NCBI GenBank assembly: GCA_937900135.1
Contig: CALCDJ010000078.1
Location: forward strand, 128,585-192,584
Direction: 5' to 3'
DNA length: 64,000 nucleotides
DNA from: an uncultured Blautia sp.
GTDB taxonomy: Bacteria; Bacillota; Clostridia; Lachnospirales; Lachnospiraceae
Made by a program: the position numbers and the translations under genes. Position 1 is the first letter of the stretch; each line of letters opens with the position of its first letter. Positions 41,591-51,152 of the stretch are shown here, in pieces. Below the pieces are notes generated by a model. That model saw only the letters and a program-made list of their open reading frames with translations. It searched no databases and was not told the DNA's origin.

Positions 41591-43686
41591 TAATTCTTTT
41601 CGTAAAAAATTTCCACCGGTGTCTTTCCCGTCAGTTCCCGGCTTCTCTCATCTGGCTGGGAACAGCCTGCATAAAACAGAAAGTTTCTTCCCTCTTCTCT
41701 TTGGTTTCCCTTATCATCCACAATTTCAAACGCCTGTGAAGGAATCCGAATCTCTATCTGTTTCTTTTCTCCTGCCCCAAGACTGATCCTGGAAAATCCA
41801 CAAAGAACCGGATTTCTCGGTGCAAAAGAAGAATCCATGTTTTTCACATAAACCTGAAGCACCTCTTCCGTCTCTCTGCTGCCCCGGTTTTCTACCTCCG
41901 AAAAGAGAACTCTCTGTCCTTCTTTTTCTTCGATTCTGGCTGAAAGGACATGGACATCCCCGTAAGTCAGACCATAGCCAAAGGGATACTGCGCCTTATG
42001 TTCCATATACCGGTAGGTTCTTCCCTCCATGGAGTAATCGGTAAATTCCGGAAGTTCTTCCAGAGATTCATAGAAAGTAACCGGAAGTTTTCCAGATGGA
42101 GAAACTTCTCCAAACAAAATTCTGGCAGCCCCATGACCGCCCTGCGCTCCTGGATACCACAATTGAAGAATGGCATCAAAATGCTCTGCGGCATAACTCA
42201 GATCAATATCACTTCCTGCCATAAGACAAAGTACCACCGGCTTATGGGTCTTTGCCAGAACCTCCATCAGCTCTCTCTGCACCTTTGGAAGCTGAAGATC
42301 CACTTTGTCTCCAGATGCATAGCTGTTTCCCGTGTCTCCTTCTTCCCCTTCCATTGTTTCATCAAGTCCAAGACATAAGATAACCACATCACTCTGCTCT
42401 GCCACAATTTTTGCCTCAGAAAGTCGATCCATAGGATATGCCAGCGCCTCTGTCCGATCCTGGAAAAGTTCACAGCCCACAGAAGTCAATACCCGCACTT
42501 CATCTCCCAGGTAATCCATAATTCCTTCCTGAATAGTCACATACCGGGATGCTGTTCCGTGATAATTTCCCGTAAGCGCCACACGGCTGTTGGCATTTGG
42601 TCCAATGATACCCACTGTTCTTAGGTTCTCCTTCTTTAATGGAAGAATTCCATTGTTTTTCAGAAGAACCATTCCCTTCTCTGCCGCCTTTTGGGAAAGT
42701 TTCAAATGTGAAGGCGCTTCTACGGTTTCATAGGAAATCGTATCAAATTCACTTGCTTCAAACATTCCAAGGAGATATCTGGTGGTAAACAGACGTACCA
42801 CTGCTTCTGTAATGGTATCCTCCTGGATCAGTCCGTCCCTGCATGCCTTTTGTACATGGAGATAAGTATTGCCACAGTTTAAATCACATCCGTTGTTCAC
42901 TGCCAAAGCCGCTGATTCCTTGGGCGTTGCCGTAAGCATATGATTTTCGTGGAAATCACGGATTGCCCAGCAGTCGGATACAAAATGCCCCTGAAATCCC
43001 CAGTCTTCCCTGAGGATCTTCTGCAGTGTGGGACTGGCGCAGCTGGCCTCCCCATTTACCCGGTTGTAAGCGCCCATAACAGCTTCCACCCCGGCTTCTT
43101 CTACCAGCGCCCGAAAGGCTGGCAGATAGGTTTCGTGAAGATCCTTCTGATTTACCTGCGCGTCAAATTCATGGCGCAGATCCTCCGGGCCGGAATGAAC
43201 AGCAAAATGTTTGGCACAGGCCGCTGCCCGCATAGTCTCTCCATGACCCTGAAGTCCTTTTACATAAGCCACACCCAGGCGGCTGGTGAGATAGGGGTCT
43301 TCTCCATAGGTTTCATGTCCTCGTCCCCAACGGGGATCACGGAAAATATTCACATTCGGTCCCCAGAAGGTCAGCCCTTTATAAATGTCCCGATCCCCTG
43401 CTTTTGTATACGCATTGTATTTGGCTCTTCCCTCTGTGGCAATTACTTCTGCCACTTCCTCCAGAAGCTGTGGGTCAAAGGTTGCCCCCAGTGCTATGGC
43501 CTGAGGAAAGATGGTTGCCTGTCCGGCTCTGGCCACTCCGTGTAGGCTTTCGTTCCACCAATTATAGGCAGGGATTCCCAGCCTTTCGATTGCCGGTGCA
43601 TTGTAACGCATCTGGCTTGTCTTCTCTTCAAGAGTCATCTGTGAAGTGAGTATTTCTGCTTTTTTTCTTGCTTCTTCTCTTGTCAT
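41590..43686 (-). CDS. Glycoside hydrolase family 3 beta-glucosidase/xylosidase
   Basis: A 698-residue cytoplasmic GH3 enzyme with no signal peptide. The N-terminal barrel has YNWWNESLHGVARAG, FWGPNVNIFRDPRWGRGHET and the nucleophile motif HFVSDCWAIRDF (Asp). The alpha/beta sandwich domain has TVGIIGPNANSR and LGLDETMEGEEGDTGNS, with a glutamate-rich candidate acid/base region. A fibronectin type III-like domain ends the protein (ENRGSRETEEVLQVYV). The architecture resembles GH3 xylosidases or beta-glucosidases. The ATG at 43686 follows AAAGGAG. The AraC gene divergent to it probably controls it. Confidence 0.93.
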   Translation of the reverse strand: MTREEARKKAEILTSQMTLEEKTSQMRYNAPAIERLGIPAYNWWNESLHGVARAGQATIFPQAIALGATFDPQLLEEVAEVIATEGRAKYNAYTKAGDRDIYKGLTFWGPNVNIFRDPRWGRGHETYGEDPYLTSRLGVAYVKGLQGHGETMRAAACAKHFAVHSGPEDLRHEFDAQVNQKDLHETYLPAFRALVEEAGVEAVMGAYNRVNGEASCASPTLQKILREDWGFQGHFVSDCWAIRDFHENHMLTATPKESAALAVNNGCDLNCGNTYLHVQKACRDGLIQEDTITEAVVRLFTTRYLLGMFEASEFDTISYETVEAPSHLKLSQKAAEKGMVLLKNNGILPLKKENLRTVGIIGPNANSRVALTGNYHGTASRYVTIQEGIMDYLGDEVRVLTSVGCELFQDRTEALAYPMDRLSEAKIVAEQSDVVILCLGLDETMEGEEGDTGNSYASGDKVDLQLPKVQRELMEVLAKTHKPVVLCLMAGSDIDLSYAAEHFDAILQLWYPGAQGGHGAARILFGEVSPSGKLPVTFYESLEELPEFTDYSMEGRTYRYMEHKAQYPFGYGLTYGDVHVLSARIEEKEGQRVLFSEVENRGSRETEEVLQVYVKNMDSSFAPRNPVLCGFSRISLGAGEKKQIEIRIPSQAFEIVDDKGNQREEGRNFLFYAGCSQPDERSRELTGKTPVEIFYEKN

Positions 43687-43866
43687 GTGGTCTCCTTTCA
43701 CCTGATCTGCTTTCTTTTCTCATATTTACAAGCATACCAGATTTCCAGGATATTCTCTTTGTAATTCTTGTGCTTTTATTCTCAATTCTTGCTTTCTTTT
43801 CCCCCTCTTTTTATGGTAAAATAAGAGTATCTGATATGGAAATACATTTGCAAAAGGGGGGATTCC

Positions 43867-44721
43867 ATGATCGAACATCTCAAAGGCATCCACGAAACCG
43901 TCCAGTACCAGAAAGACAGACAGGTACTTCTTCATCAGAATCAGGAAGCAGAAAATTACCCGCCCCACTGGCATCTTCCCTTTGAGCTGATCATGCCTAC
44001 CCAAAACGGCTATCATGTTACCTGCGGCAGGGAAGAGTTTTTTCTGGAAGAAACCGATATTCTTCTTATCTGTCCCGGTGTGATTCATGAACTTTATGCA
44101 CCGGAAAAGGGCTCCCGGCTCATCTTTCAGGCCAAGCTCTCTTCCTCTGAATCCAGGGAGCTGAATCTCCTTTCTTCCCTGTTGTCCCCGGCTGTCCACA
44201 TTACCAGAAGAGAGCAGCCTGGGATTTATGAGCAGCTTTATTCGCTCCTTCTGTGCCTTCGGGAAGAATGTACCAGTTCCAGGTCCTACAGCGGAACCTT
44301 CGCCTATGCCTGTTTTCTTCAGATTCTTGGCGTTCTTGGACGAAACTATGGAGAACTGCTTCTCAGAAATTTCTCAGAAACTCAAAATAACCCAAAGGAA
44401 TACATGGAGAAATTCCTTTGGGTTACCAATTATATCTGTGAACATTTCAAAGAAGCGCTGGCCCTGGAAGAAATCGCTGCAATGGCAGGCTTCAGTAAAT
44501 ATCACTTTTCCAGACTGTTTCATCAGTATACCGGAACCACCTTTTACAAATACCTGAACCAGCGGCGCATCGCCCATGCCAGAGCTTTGCTTCTGAATCC
44601 CGATCTCACAGTTACTGAGGTGGCATTGCAATCGGGCTTTCCCAGCATCTCTTCCTTTCTGCGTATGTTCCGCCTTCTGAACGGATGTACCCCCACTGAA
44701 TACCGGAAACTTTACCGGTAA
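43867..44721 (+). CDS. AraC family transcriptional regulator with cupin sensor domain
   Basis: A 284-residue regulator. The N-terminal cupin domain (about 1-140) has HWHLPFELIMPTQNGYHVTCG and a FFLEETDILLICPGVIHEL stretch, and should bind a sugar. The C-terminal double helix-turn-helix (about 185-284) has LEEIAAMAGFSKYHFSRLF and VTEVALQSGFPSISSFLRMF. It is divergent from the GH3 gene, with a 180-base shared control region. A role as activator of that gene is inferred. Confidence 0.9.
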   Translation: MIEHLKGIHETVQYQKDRQVLLHQNQEAENYPPHWHLPFELIMPTQNGYHVTCGREEFFLEETDILLICPGVIHELYAPEKGSRLIFQAKLSSSESRELNLLSSLLSPAVHITRREQPGIYEQLYSLLLCLREECTSSRSYSGTFAYACFLQILGVLGRNYGELLLRNFSETQNNPKEYMEKFLWVTNYICEHFKEALALEEIAAMAGFSKYHFSRLFHQYTGTTFYKYLNQRRIAHARALLLNPDLTVTEVALQSGFPSISSFLRMFRLLNGCTPTEYRKLYR

Positions 44722-44751
44722 CAGCCTGTACATGCTTCTTGCCTGAAACAC

Positions 44752-45996
44752 TTAGGAGAGCTTATGAATAAACAGGCCACTCCGAAGTTTCGGTTCAAAC
44801 CAGGTGGATTTTGGCGGCATTTTAAGCCCTGCATCCGCAATGTTCATCAGTTCTTCCATGGATACCGGATACATTGCGAAGACAACACCCTTTGTCTGGT
44901 CTGCGATTTCTGCAAGCTCCCGGAGCTTGTGAGTTCCGCCCCAAAAAGAGACGCGCCCATCTGTTCTTGGATTCTGAATTCCAAGAACCGGAGACAAAAT
45001 CTTATTTTGAAGAAGAGAGACGTCTAACTGCCCTACCGGGTCCTGCTTCTCATAAATATCCGGCCAGGCAGTAAGCAGATACCACTCTCCGCCCACATAC
45101 ATTCCCATGGAATGTCTTTCTACCGGCTTACAGGGAAAACCTGGCATGAACATCAGTTCATAGTTAAACTTCAGGCTGGCAAGAAACGCGCGTTCCTCAA
45201 GTCCATTCAGATCCTGCACAATTCTGTGATAGGGAAGAATGGTCAGCTGGTCATGGGGAAAGACCACGGACAGGAAGAAATTAAACGCTTCTTTTCCGGT
45301 ATAATCAGGATGAGCTTCCCGCCGTTTTTGGGCAACCCTGACCGCTGAAGCTGCCCGATGATGTCCGTCTGCAATATAAAGAGAAGAAATGCCTGTAAAT
45401 GCTTCCCGGATTTTTTCTATGGGCTCTTCCTGGTCAATTACCCAGACCCGATGAAGGATTCCTTCCTCTGAAGCAAAATCATACACAGCAGAGTGGGTTT
45501 CCTTCCACTGTTCCATCAGAGTTAAAAGTTCCGGGGGATATTCAGCAGCCAGATAAATAGGGCCTGTATTGGCATCACAGCAGTCCACATGACGTATCCG
45601 GTCCTGTTCCTTCTCTTCTCTTGTATCCTCGTGGATCTTGATTACATGATTGAGATAATCATCTACGGAACTCACCCCTACGATTCCCGTCTGGGTCTTG
45701 TTCTTTCTGGTGAGTTCATAGAGATAATAACAGGGGATTTGATCCTGAACCAGAATGCCCTCCTGTTCCATGCGGCGAAGGTTTTCTCTGGCCTTCTCAT
45801 AAACCTGGGGACTATAAGGGTCTGTTTCTTCTGAAAGATCAATCTCTGCCCGGTCCACATGGAGAAACGAACAGGGATTTTCTTTTCCGATTGCGGCCGC
45901 CTCTTCCCGGCTGACTACATCATAGGGAAGGGCTGCCACCTGCTCCGCTTTTTCCGGAACAGGACGCAGTGCTCGAAATGTCTGGAATACTGCCAT
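44752..45996 (-). CDS. DUF1015 family protein
   Basis: A 414-residue protein of the DUF1015 (SpoOJ/ParA/ParB/RepB-like) family, found in many Clostridia and without a settled function. Signature stretches are AALPYDVVSREEA, NPCSFLHVDRAEID, LYIADGHHRAASAVRVAQKR and SWGGTHKL-like FWGGTHKLRELA. It has no membrane segment. I start it at the ATG at 45996 behind AAAGGAG, nine codons inside a longer frame. Its end lies 30 bases from the converging AraC gene, with no obvious hairpin between. Confidence 0.9.
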   Translation of the reverse strand: MAVFQTFRALRPVPEKAEQVAALPYDVVSREEAAAIGKENPCSFLHVDRAEIDLSEETDPYSPQVYEKARENLRRMEQEGILVQDQIPCYYLYELTRKNKTQTGIVGVSSVDDYLNHVIKIHEDTREEKEQDRIRHVDCCDANTGPIYLAAEYPPELLTLMEQWKETHSAVYDFASEEGILHRVWVIDQEEPIEKIREAFTGISSLYIADGHHRAASAVRVAQKRREAHPDYTGKEAFNFFLSVVFPHDQLTILPYHRIVQDLNGLEERAFLASLKFNYELMFMPGFPCKPVERHSMGMYVGGEWYLLTAWPDIYEKQDPVGQLDVSLLQNKILSPVLGIQNPRTDGRVSFWGGTHKLRELAEIADQTKGVVFAMYPVSMEELMNIADAGLKMPPKSTWFEPKLRSGLFIHKLS

Positions 45997-46150
45997 AATT
46001 GACTCCTTTCCTTTACTGACCAAAAGGGAGTTTTCCTCTCAGCAAATGTCATATTTCACAAAAAAGATACTCTTATTTTAGCACATTTTTTCCTGTGTTA
46101 CAACGCACCTAATTTTTTTTGAAATCCCTAAAAGTTTTTGTATTTTTCTA

Positions 46151-46178
46151 TTGCAAAATCCATTTTTTATGGTATGAT
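46151..46178 (+). promoter_or_regulatory. Promoter of the ygeX-ygeY-ygeW-arcC operon
   Basis: TTGCAA (46151-46156) and an extended -10 box TGGTATGAT (TATGAT at 46173-46178) are 16 bases apart. The start codon follows about 60 bases later behind AAGGAGG. Confidence 0.75.
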
Positions 46179-46237
46179 AGTATTAGAAAGCAAAAGGAAA
46201 AAGTCCAAAAAAAAGTTTTTTGAAGGAGGTTATTCTT

Positions 46238-47467
46238 ATGATCGAAGGACTGAAATGGACCGTCAACGAGGTTCCGAAATCTGATGATAAACATCTGGAA
46301 CTGATGTCCGTAGAAAATGTAAAAAAAGCAAATGAATTCCACAAAAGTTTCCCGCAGTACACGGTAACCCCGTTACAGAAACTTTCCGCCCTTGCAGATT
46401 ATCTTGGAGTAAAGAACATCTACTGCAAAGATGAATCCTATCGTTTCGGATTGAATGCATTTAAGGTGCTTGGCGGTTCCTATGCAATGGGACGTTACAT
46501 TGCTCAGGAGCTTGGACGTGACGTAAGCGAGCTTCCATACAATGTACTGACTTCTGATAAATTAAGAGAAGAATTCGGTCAGGCAACCTTCTTTACTGCA
46601 ACCGATGGCAATCATGGACGTGGTGTTGCATGGGCAGCTAACCGTCTTGGCCAGAAAGCAGTGGTTCGTATGCCAAAAGGAACTACAAAAACTCGTTTTG
46701 ACAACATCGCTAAAGAAGGCGCTACCGTTACCATCGAAGAAATGAACTATGACGACTGTGTAAGAATGGCCGCTGCAGAAGCTGCTAAGACAGAACACGG
46801 CATTATCGTTCAGGATACCGCATGGGACGGATACGAAGAAATCCCTGGCTGGATCATGCAGGGATACGGAACCATGGTAATGGAAGCTGACGAACAGTTA
46901 CATAAAGACGGCATCGACCGCCCTACTCACGTATTTGTTCAGGCTGGCGTTGGTTCCTTAGCCGGCGCTGTTGTTGGATACTTTGCTAACAAATACAAAG
47001 AAAATCCTCCGGTTATGGTGGTATGTGAAGCCAGCGCAGCTGACTGCCTCTATCGTTCCGCAGATGCCAAAACCGGTAATCTGGTTAATGTAACCGGCGA
47101 TCTTCAGACAATCATGGCTGGCCTTGCATGTGGCGAAGGAAATACCATCAGCTGGGATATCCTGAAAAACCACGTAAGCGTCTTCGCTTCCTGTCCAGAC
47201 TGGATGAGCGCTAAGGCAACCCGTATTTATGCAAATCCTCTTCCAGGAGACCCTGCAGTGATCTCCGGTGAGTCCGGTTCCATTCCTCTTGGTCTTTGCT
47301 ACACTGCTCTTCATGATGAAGGCGCCGCAGACCTCAAGGAAGCTCTGAAACTGGATGAAAACTCAAACATCCTTGTGATCTCCACAGAAGGTGATACCGA
47401 CCCGGTTCGCTACCGCGAGATCGTATGGGATGGTTTATACGGAACCAATGAATCTTTAAGCAAGTAA
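46238..47467 (+). CDS. ygeX: Diaminopropionate ammonia-lyase YgeX
   Basis: A 409-residue PLP enzyme of fold type II that splits 2,3-diaminopropionate into pyruvate and two ammonia. The Schiff-base lysine is Lys76 in RFGLNAFKVLGG. Further family features are FFTATDGNHGRGVAWAA, QDTAWDGYEEIPGWIMQGYG and ISGESGSIPLGL (phosphate side). I use the ATG at 46238 after GGAGG. It heads a four-gene operon shared with selenium-linked purine degradation clusters, where it would make pyruvate from the carbon backbone. The codon choice (many CGT, GGT, GCT) looks like that of a highly expressed gene. Confidence 0.96.
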   Translation: MIEGLKWTVNEVPKSDDKHLELMSVENVKKANEFHKSFPQYTVTPLQKLSALADYLGVKNIYCKDESYRFGLNAFKVLGGSYAMGRYIAQELGRDVSELPYNVLTSDKLREEFGQATFFTATDGNHGRGVAWAANRLGQKAVVRMPKGTTKTRFDNIAKEGATVTIEEMNYDDCVRMAAAEAAKTEHGIIVQDTAWDGYEEIPGWIMQGYGTMVMEADEQLHKDGIDRPTHVFVQAGVGSLAGAVVGYFANKYKENPPVMVVCEASAADCLYRSADAKTGNLVNVTGDLQTIMAGLACGEGNTISWDILKNHVSVFASCPDWMSAKATRIYANPLPGDPAVISGESGSIPLGLCYTALHDEGAADLKEALKLDENSNILVISTEGDTDPVRYREIVWDGLYGTNESLSK

Positions 47468-47506
47468 TGTAACAACAACTATATAATTTTATGGGAGGAC
47501 AAAAAA

Positions 47507-48817
47507 ATGGATTATAACAAAATTAATGAAGCTGCTCTGAATTACCAGGAAGACATGGTAAAATTTTTAAGAGCTATCGTTAAAAACCCAGGTGAAAGCT
47601 GCGATGAAAAAGCACACATTGATACCATTGCTGCTGAAATGAAAAAAGTTGGTTTTGATGAAGTAATCATCGACCCACAGGGTAATGTCATCGGCTTCAT
47701 GGGAACCGGTGAAAAGATCATCGCTTTTGACGCACACATTGATACAGTTGGTATTGGTAACCGTGACAACTGGGACTTCGATCCATACGAAGGCTATGAA
47801 ACAGAAGAAGAAGTTGGCGGACGTGGTGTTTCTGACCAGTGCGGCGGTATCGTATCTGCTGTTTACGGCGCTAAGATCATGAAAGATATGGATCTGATCC
47901 CGGAAGGCTGCAAGATCATGGTTGTAGGAACTGTTCAGGAAGAAGACTGTGACGGTCTCTGCTGGCAGTATATCATCAACGAAGACAAGATTCGTCCGGA
48001 ATTCGTAGTTTCCACAGAACCTACAGACGGCGGTATCTATCGTGGACAGCGCGGACGTATGGAAATCCGTGTGGATGTAAAGGGTGTTTCCTGCCATGGC
48101 TCTGCTCCGGAACGTGGAGACAATGCCATTTATAAGATGGCGGATATTCTTCAGGATGTTCGTTCTCTTAACGAAAATGATGACGCAGATGAGACTGAGA
48201 TCAAAGGTCTTGTAAAAATGCTGAATCCAAAATACAATCCAGACTGGGAAGAAGCTCGTTTCCTGGGACGCGGTACCGTTACCTGCTCTCAGATCTTCTA
48301 CACCTCTCCAAGCCGTTGTGCAGTTGCTGACTCCTGTGCCGTTTCTCTTGACCGTCGTATGACCTTTGGAGAAACCTGGGAAAGCTGTCTGGAGGAAATC
48401 CGCAACCTGCCAAGCGTAAAGAAATATGGCGATGATGTTGTGGTATCCATGTACAACTATGACCGTCCTTCCTATACCGGATGTGTATATGAAATCGAGT
48501 GCTACTTCCCAACATGGGCAATCCCGAAAGACCACAAGGTTACAAAAGCCCTGGAAGAAGCCTATAAAGGTCTGTACGGAGAAACACGTTTAGGTAACGC
48601 TGAAACAGAAGCAATGAGAAAAGCCCGTCCTCTTACTGACAAATGGACCTTCTCTACAAACGGCGTTTCCATTATGGGACGTAACGGAATTCCATGTATC
48701 GGCTTTGGACCTGGCGCAGAAGCACAGGCACACGCTCCTAACGAAAAGACATGGAAGATCGACCTGGTAAGATGCGCAGCTGTTTACGCTGCTCTTCCAC
48801 AGGCATACTGCAAATAA
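47507..48817 (+). CDS. ygeY: YgeY-family M20 hydrolase (selenium metabolism linked)
   Basis: A 436-residue metal-dependent hydrolase of the M20 family. Metal ligands are in [13 protein letters not shown] (His77, Asp79), [11 protein letters not shown] (bridging aspartate), [10 protein letters not shown] (Glu pair) and [17 protein letters not shown]. The dimerisation domain has [19 protein letters not shown]. In the purine degradation cluster it is thought to hydrolyse a carbamoyl- or formyl-type derivative on the way to 2,3-diaminopropionate. The exact substrate is inferred. The gene has high-expression codon use like its neighbours. Confidence 0.95.
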   Translation: MDYNKINEAALNYQEDMVKFLRAIVKNPGESCDEKAHIDTIAAEMKKVGFDEVIIDPQGNVIGFMGTGEKIIAFDAHIDTVGIGNRDNWDFDPYEGYETEEEVGGRGVSDQCGGIVSAVYGAKIMKDMDLIPEGCKIMVVGTVQEEDCDGLCWQYIINEDKIRPEFVVSTEPTDGGIYRGQRGRMEIRVDVKGVSCHGSAPERGDNAIYKMADILQDVRSLNENDDADETEIKGLVKMLNPKYNPDWEEARFLGRGTVTCSQIFYTSPSRCAVADSCAVSLDRRMTFGETWESCLEEIRNLPSVKKYGDDVVVSMYNYDRPSYTGCVYEIECYFPTWAIPKDHKVTKALEEAYKGLYGETRLGNAETEAMRKARPLTDKWTFSTNGVSIMGRNGIPCIGFGPGAEAQAHAPNEKTWKIDLVRCAAVYAALPQAYCK

Positions 48818-48824
48818 TATAACT

Positions 48825-48854
48825 GCAAAGGGAGCAAATCCCTGCTCCCTCTGC
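48825..48854 (+). other. Hairpin between ygeY and ygeW
   Basis: AGGGAGC (48829-48835) pairs with GCTCCCT (48844-48850), extended by GCA/TGC. There is no T-run, so it is more likely an mRNA processing or stability element than a terminator. Confidence 0.55.
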
Positions 48855-48885
48855 CACAAATAAAAAATTAAAAGGAGAATTTTTC

Positions 48886-50079
48886 ATGAAAACATTACAG
48901 GATTATATTGATAAATTAAACAGCTTAAATTTCAAAGAGATGTACAACAACGACTTCTTCTGGACATGGGACAAAACAGATGATGAACTGGAAGCTGTAT
49001 TTACAGTTGCTGATGCTCTCCGCTTCATGAGAGAAAACAATATTTCCACAAAGGTATTTGAAAGTGGTCTTGGAATTTCCATTTTCCGTGATAACTCCAC
49101 CCGTACCCGTTTCTCCTTCGCTTCTGCATGTAACCTTCTTGGTCTGGAAGTTCAGGATCTGGATGAGAAAAAATCTCAGATTGCTCACGGCGAAACTGTT
49201 CGTGAAACTGCAAACATGGTTTCTTTCATGGCTGACGTTATTGGTATCCGTGACGATATGTACATTGGAAAAGGCCATGCTTACCAGAAAGAATTCATGG
49301 ACGCTGTAACAGAAGGAAACAAAGATGGTATCTTAGAGCAGAGACCAACACTTGTAAACTTACAGTGTGACGTGGATCATCCGACTCAGTGTATGGCAGA
49401 TATGCTTCACATCATCCACGAATTTGGCGGTGTTGAAAACTTAAAAGGCAAAAAACTTGCTATGACATGGGCTTACTCTCCTTCTTACGGCAAACCGCTC
49501 TCCGTTCCTCAGGGTGTTATCGGTCTTATGACACGTTTCGGTATGGACGTTGTTCTTGCTCATCCGGAAGGATATGACGTAATGCCGGAAGTAGAAGAAA
49601 TTGCTAAGAAAAATGCAGAAGCTACCGGTGGTTCCTTCACAAAAACCAACGATATGGCAGAAGCATTCAAAGATGCGGATATCGTATATCCGAAGAGCTG
49701 GGCTCCTTTCGCAGCTATGGAAAAACGTACCAACCTGTACGCAGAGGGAGACTTCGAGGGTATCGATAAATTAGAGAAGGAACTTCTTGCTCAGAACGCA
49801 CAGCACAAAGATTGGGCTTGTACCGAAGAGCTGATGAAAACAACAAAAGACGGAAAAGCTCTCTACCTGCACTGTCTGCCGGCTGATATTACCGGTGTTA
49901 GCTGTGAAACCGGTGAAGTAGATGCTTCCGTATTTGACCGTTACAGAATCCCGTTATACAAAGAAGCAAGCTACAAACCATATGTAATCGCTGCTATGAT
50001 CATGCTTTCCAAATTTGAAAACATCCAGGATGTTCTTCATAAACTGGAAGTAAAAGCTGCTCCAAGAATTGCAAAATAA
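48886..50079 (+). CDS. ygeW: Knotted carbamoyltransferase YgeW
   Basis: A 397-residue enzyme of the aspartate/ornithine carbamoyltransferase family. The carbamoyl-phosphate motif is DNSTRTRFSFASA (STRTR at residues 71-75). The middle part has DVDHPTQCMADMLHI, KLAMTWAYSPSYGKPLS and YLHCLPADITGVSC. YgeW proteins differ from ordinary OTCase by a knotted C-terminal half and unknown natural acceptor. In this operon it probably runs in the breakdown direction, giving carbamoyl phosphate to the kinase encoded next. Confidence 0.95.
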   Translation: MKTLQDYIDKLNSLNFKEMYNNDFFWTWDKTDDELEAVFTVADALRFMRENNISTKVFESGLGISIFRDNSTRTRFSFASACNLLGLEVQDLDEKKSQIAHGETVRETANMVSFMADVIGIRDDMYIGKGHAYQKEFMDAVTEGNKDGILEQRPTLVNLQCDVDHPTQCMADMLHIIHEFGGVENLKGKKLAMTWAYSPSYGKPLSVPQGVIGLMTRFGMDVVLAHPEGYDVMPEVEEIAKKNAEATGGSFTKTNDMAEAFKDADIVYPKSWAPFAAMEKRTNLYAEGDFEGIDKLEKELLAQNAQHKDWACTEELMKTTKDGKALYLHCLPADITGVSCETGEVDASVFDRYRIPLYKEASYKPYVIAAMIMLSKFENIQDVLHKLEVKAAPRIAK

Positions 50080-50095
50080 TGTAAAACTAACAATC

Positions 50096-50122
50096 GGGGC
50101 TGTATGTCATACATACAGTCCC
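50096..50122 (+). other. Hairpin between ygeW and arcC
   Basis: A 12-bp stem with one G-T pair (50096-50107 with 50111-50122) and a three-base loop, without a strong T-run. It may lower or separate expression of arcC from the upstream genes. Confidence 0.55.
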
Positions 50123-50150
50123 TTCTGCTCTTTAAAAGGAGGATTTTTTC

Positions 50151-51095
50151 ATGTATCAGAGAAAAAGAATCGTCATTGCACTGGGAGGAAATGCGTTAGG
50201 GAATACCCTTCCTGAGCAGATGGTAGCTGTAAAAACTACCGCAAAAGCACTTTGTGACTTAATCGAAGAAGGACATCAGGTGGTTGTGGTACACGGAAAT
50301 GGGCCACAGGTTGGCATGATCAACAATGCCATGGCTGCACTTTCCCGTGAAGATCCCCAGCAGCCCAACACTCCTCTTTCTGTCAGTGTTGCCATGAGCC
50401 AGGCATACATTGGATATGATCTGCAGAATGCACTTCGTGAAGAGCTTCGTAAGCGCGGTTTCATGAGAACACCTGTGGTTACTGTGGTTACACAGGTTCG
50501 TGTAGACCCCAACGATCCTGCCTTTGAAAATCCAACCAAGCCCATCGGAAAATTCCTCTCAAAAGAAGAAGCAGATCACATGGCAAGTGCATATGGCCAC
50601 ATTATGAAAGAAGATGCCGGCCGTGGCTACCGCCGTGTGGTTGCTTCTCCTAAGCCTGTAGAAATTGTAGAACAGGATGCCATCAACAGTCTGGTAGATG
50701 CCAATAAGATTGTTATCTGCTGTGGCGGCGGCGGAATTCCTGTTACCTTAAACGGAGATCACTTAAAAGGCGCATCTGCAGTTATTGATAAAGATTTTGC
50801 CAGCTGCCTTCTGGCAAAACAGCTGGATGCAGATATGCTGATCATCTTAACTGCCGTAGAAAAGGTTGCCATCAACTTTGGCAAAGAAGATGAAAAGTGG
50901 CTGGATGACCTTACTGTAGCCGAAGCGCAGAAATATATTGAAGAAGGACATTTCGCAGCTGGTTCCATGCTGCCTAAGGTTCAGGCTGCTGTAGATTTCG
51001 CTTCCTCCGGAACCGGACGTACTGCCATGATCACTCTTCTGGAAAAAGCAAAAGACGGTATCCAGGGCAAGACCGGAACAAAAATTCACTTATAA
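50151..51095 (+). CDS. arcC: Carbamate kinase
   Basis: A 314-residue enzyme that moves phosphate from carbamoyl phosphate to ADP, gaining one ATP. Family motifs are IVIALGGNALGN, VVVHGNGPQVGMINNAM, GYRRVVASPKPVEIVE, NKIVICCGGGGIPV and KVQAAVDFASSGTGRTAMI. It matches the YqeA/ArcC type that follows ygeW in purine degradation clusters. There is no arginine deiminase gene here, so the carbamoyl group should come from YgeW. A strong terminator ends the operon. Confidence 0.96.
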   Translation: MYQRKRIVIALGGNALGNTLPEQMVAVKTTAKALCDLIEEGHQVVVVHGNGPQVGMINNAMAALSREDPQQPNTPLSVSVAMSQAYIGYDLQNALREELRKRGFMRTPVVTVVTQVRVDPNDPAFENPTKPIGKFLSKEEADHMASAYGHIMKEDAGRGYRRVVASPKPVEIVEQDAINSLVDANKIVICCGGGGIPVTLNGDHLKGASAVIDKDFASCLLAKQLDADMLIILTAVEKVAINFGKEDEKWLDDLTVAEAQKYIEEGHFAAGSMLPKVQAAVDFASSGTGRTAMITLLEKAKDGIQGKTGTKIHL

Positions 51096-51103
51096 AAACC
51101 CAT

Positions 51104-51147
51104 AAAAGAAGAATCTCTCCTGTTTTCACCTGAGAGATTCTTCTTTT
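51104..51147. terminator. Very strong bidirectional terminator after arcC
   Basis: A 16-bp perfect stem (51104-51119 with 51132-51147) has T- and A-rich ends, between arcC and the converging MATE gene. Confidence 0.9.
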
Positions 51148-51152
51148 ATTTC

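Noticed and set aside
44780..44810. tRNA T-arm-like GGTTCAAACC
   Set aside because: It lies inside the DUF1015 coding sequence and no cloverleaf can be formed around it.
47567..48535. Open frame of 322 codons opposite ygeY
   Set aside because: Antisense shadow of a highly biased coding sequence, with no recognisable protein features.
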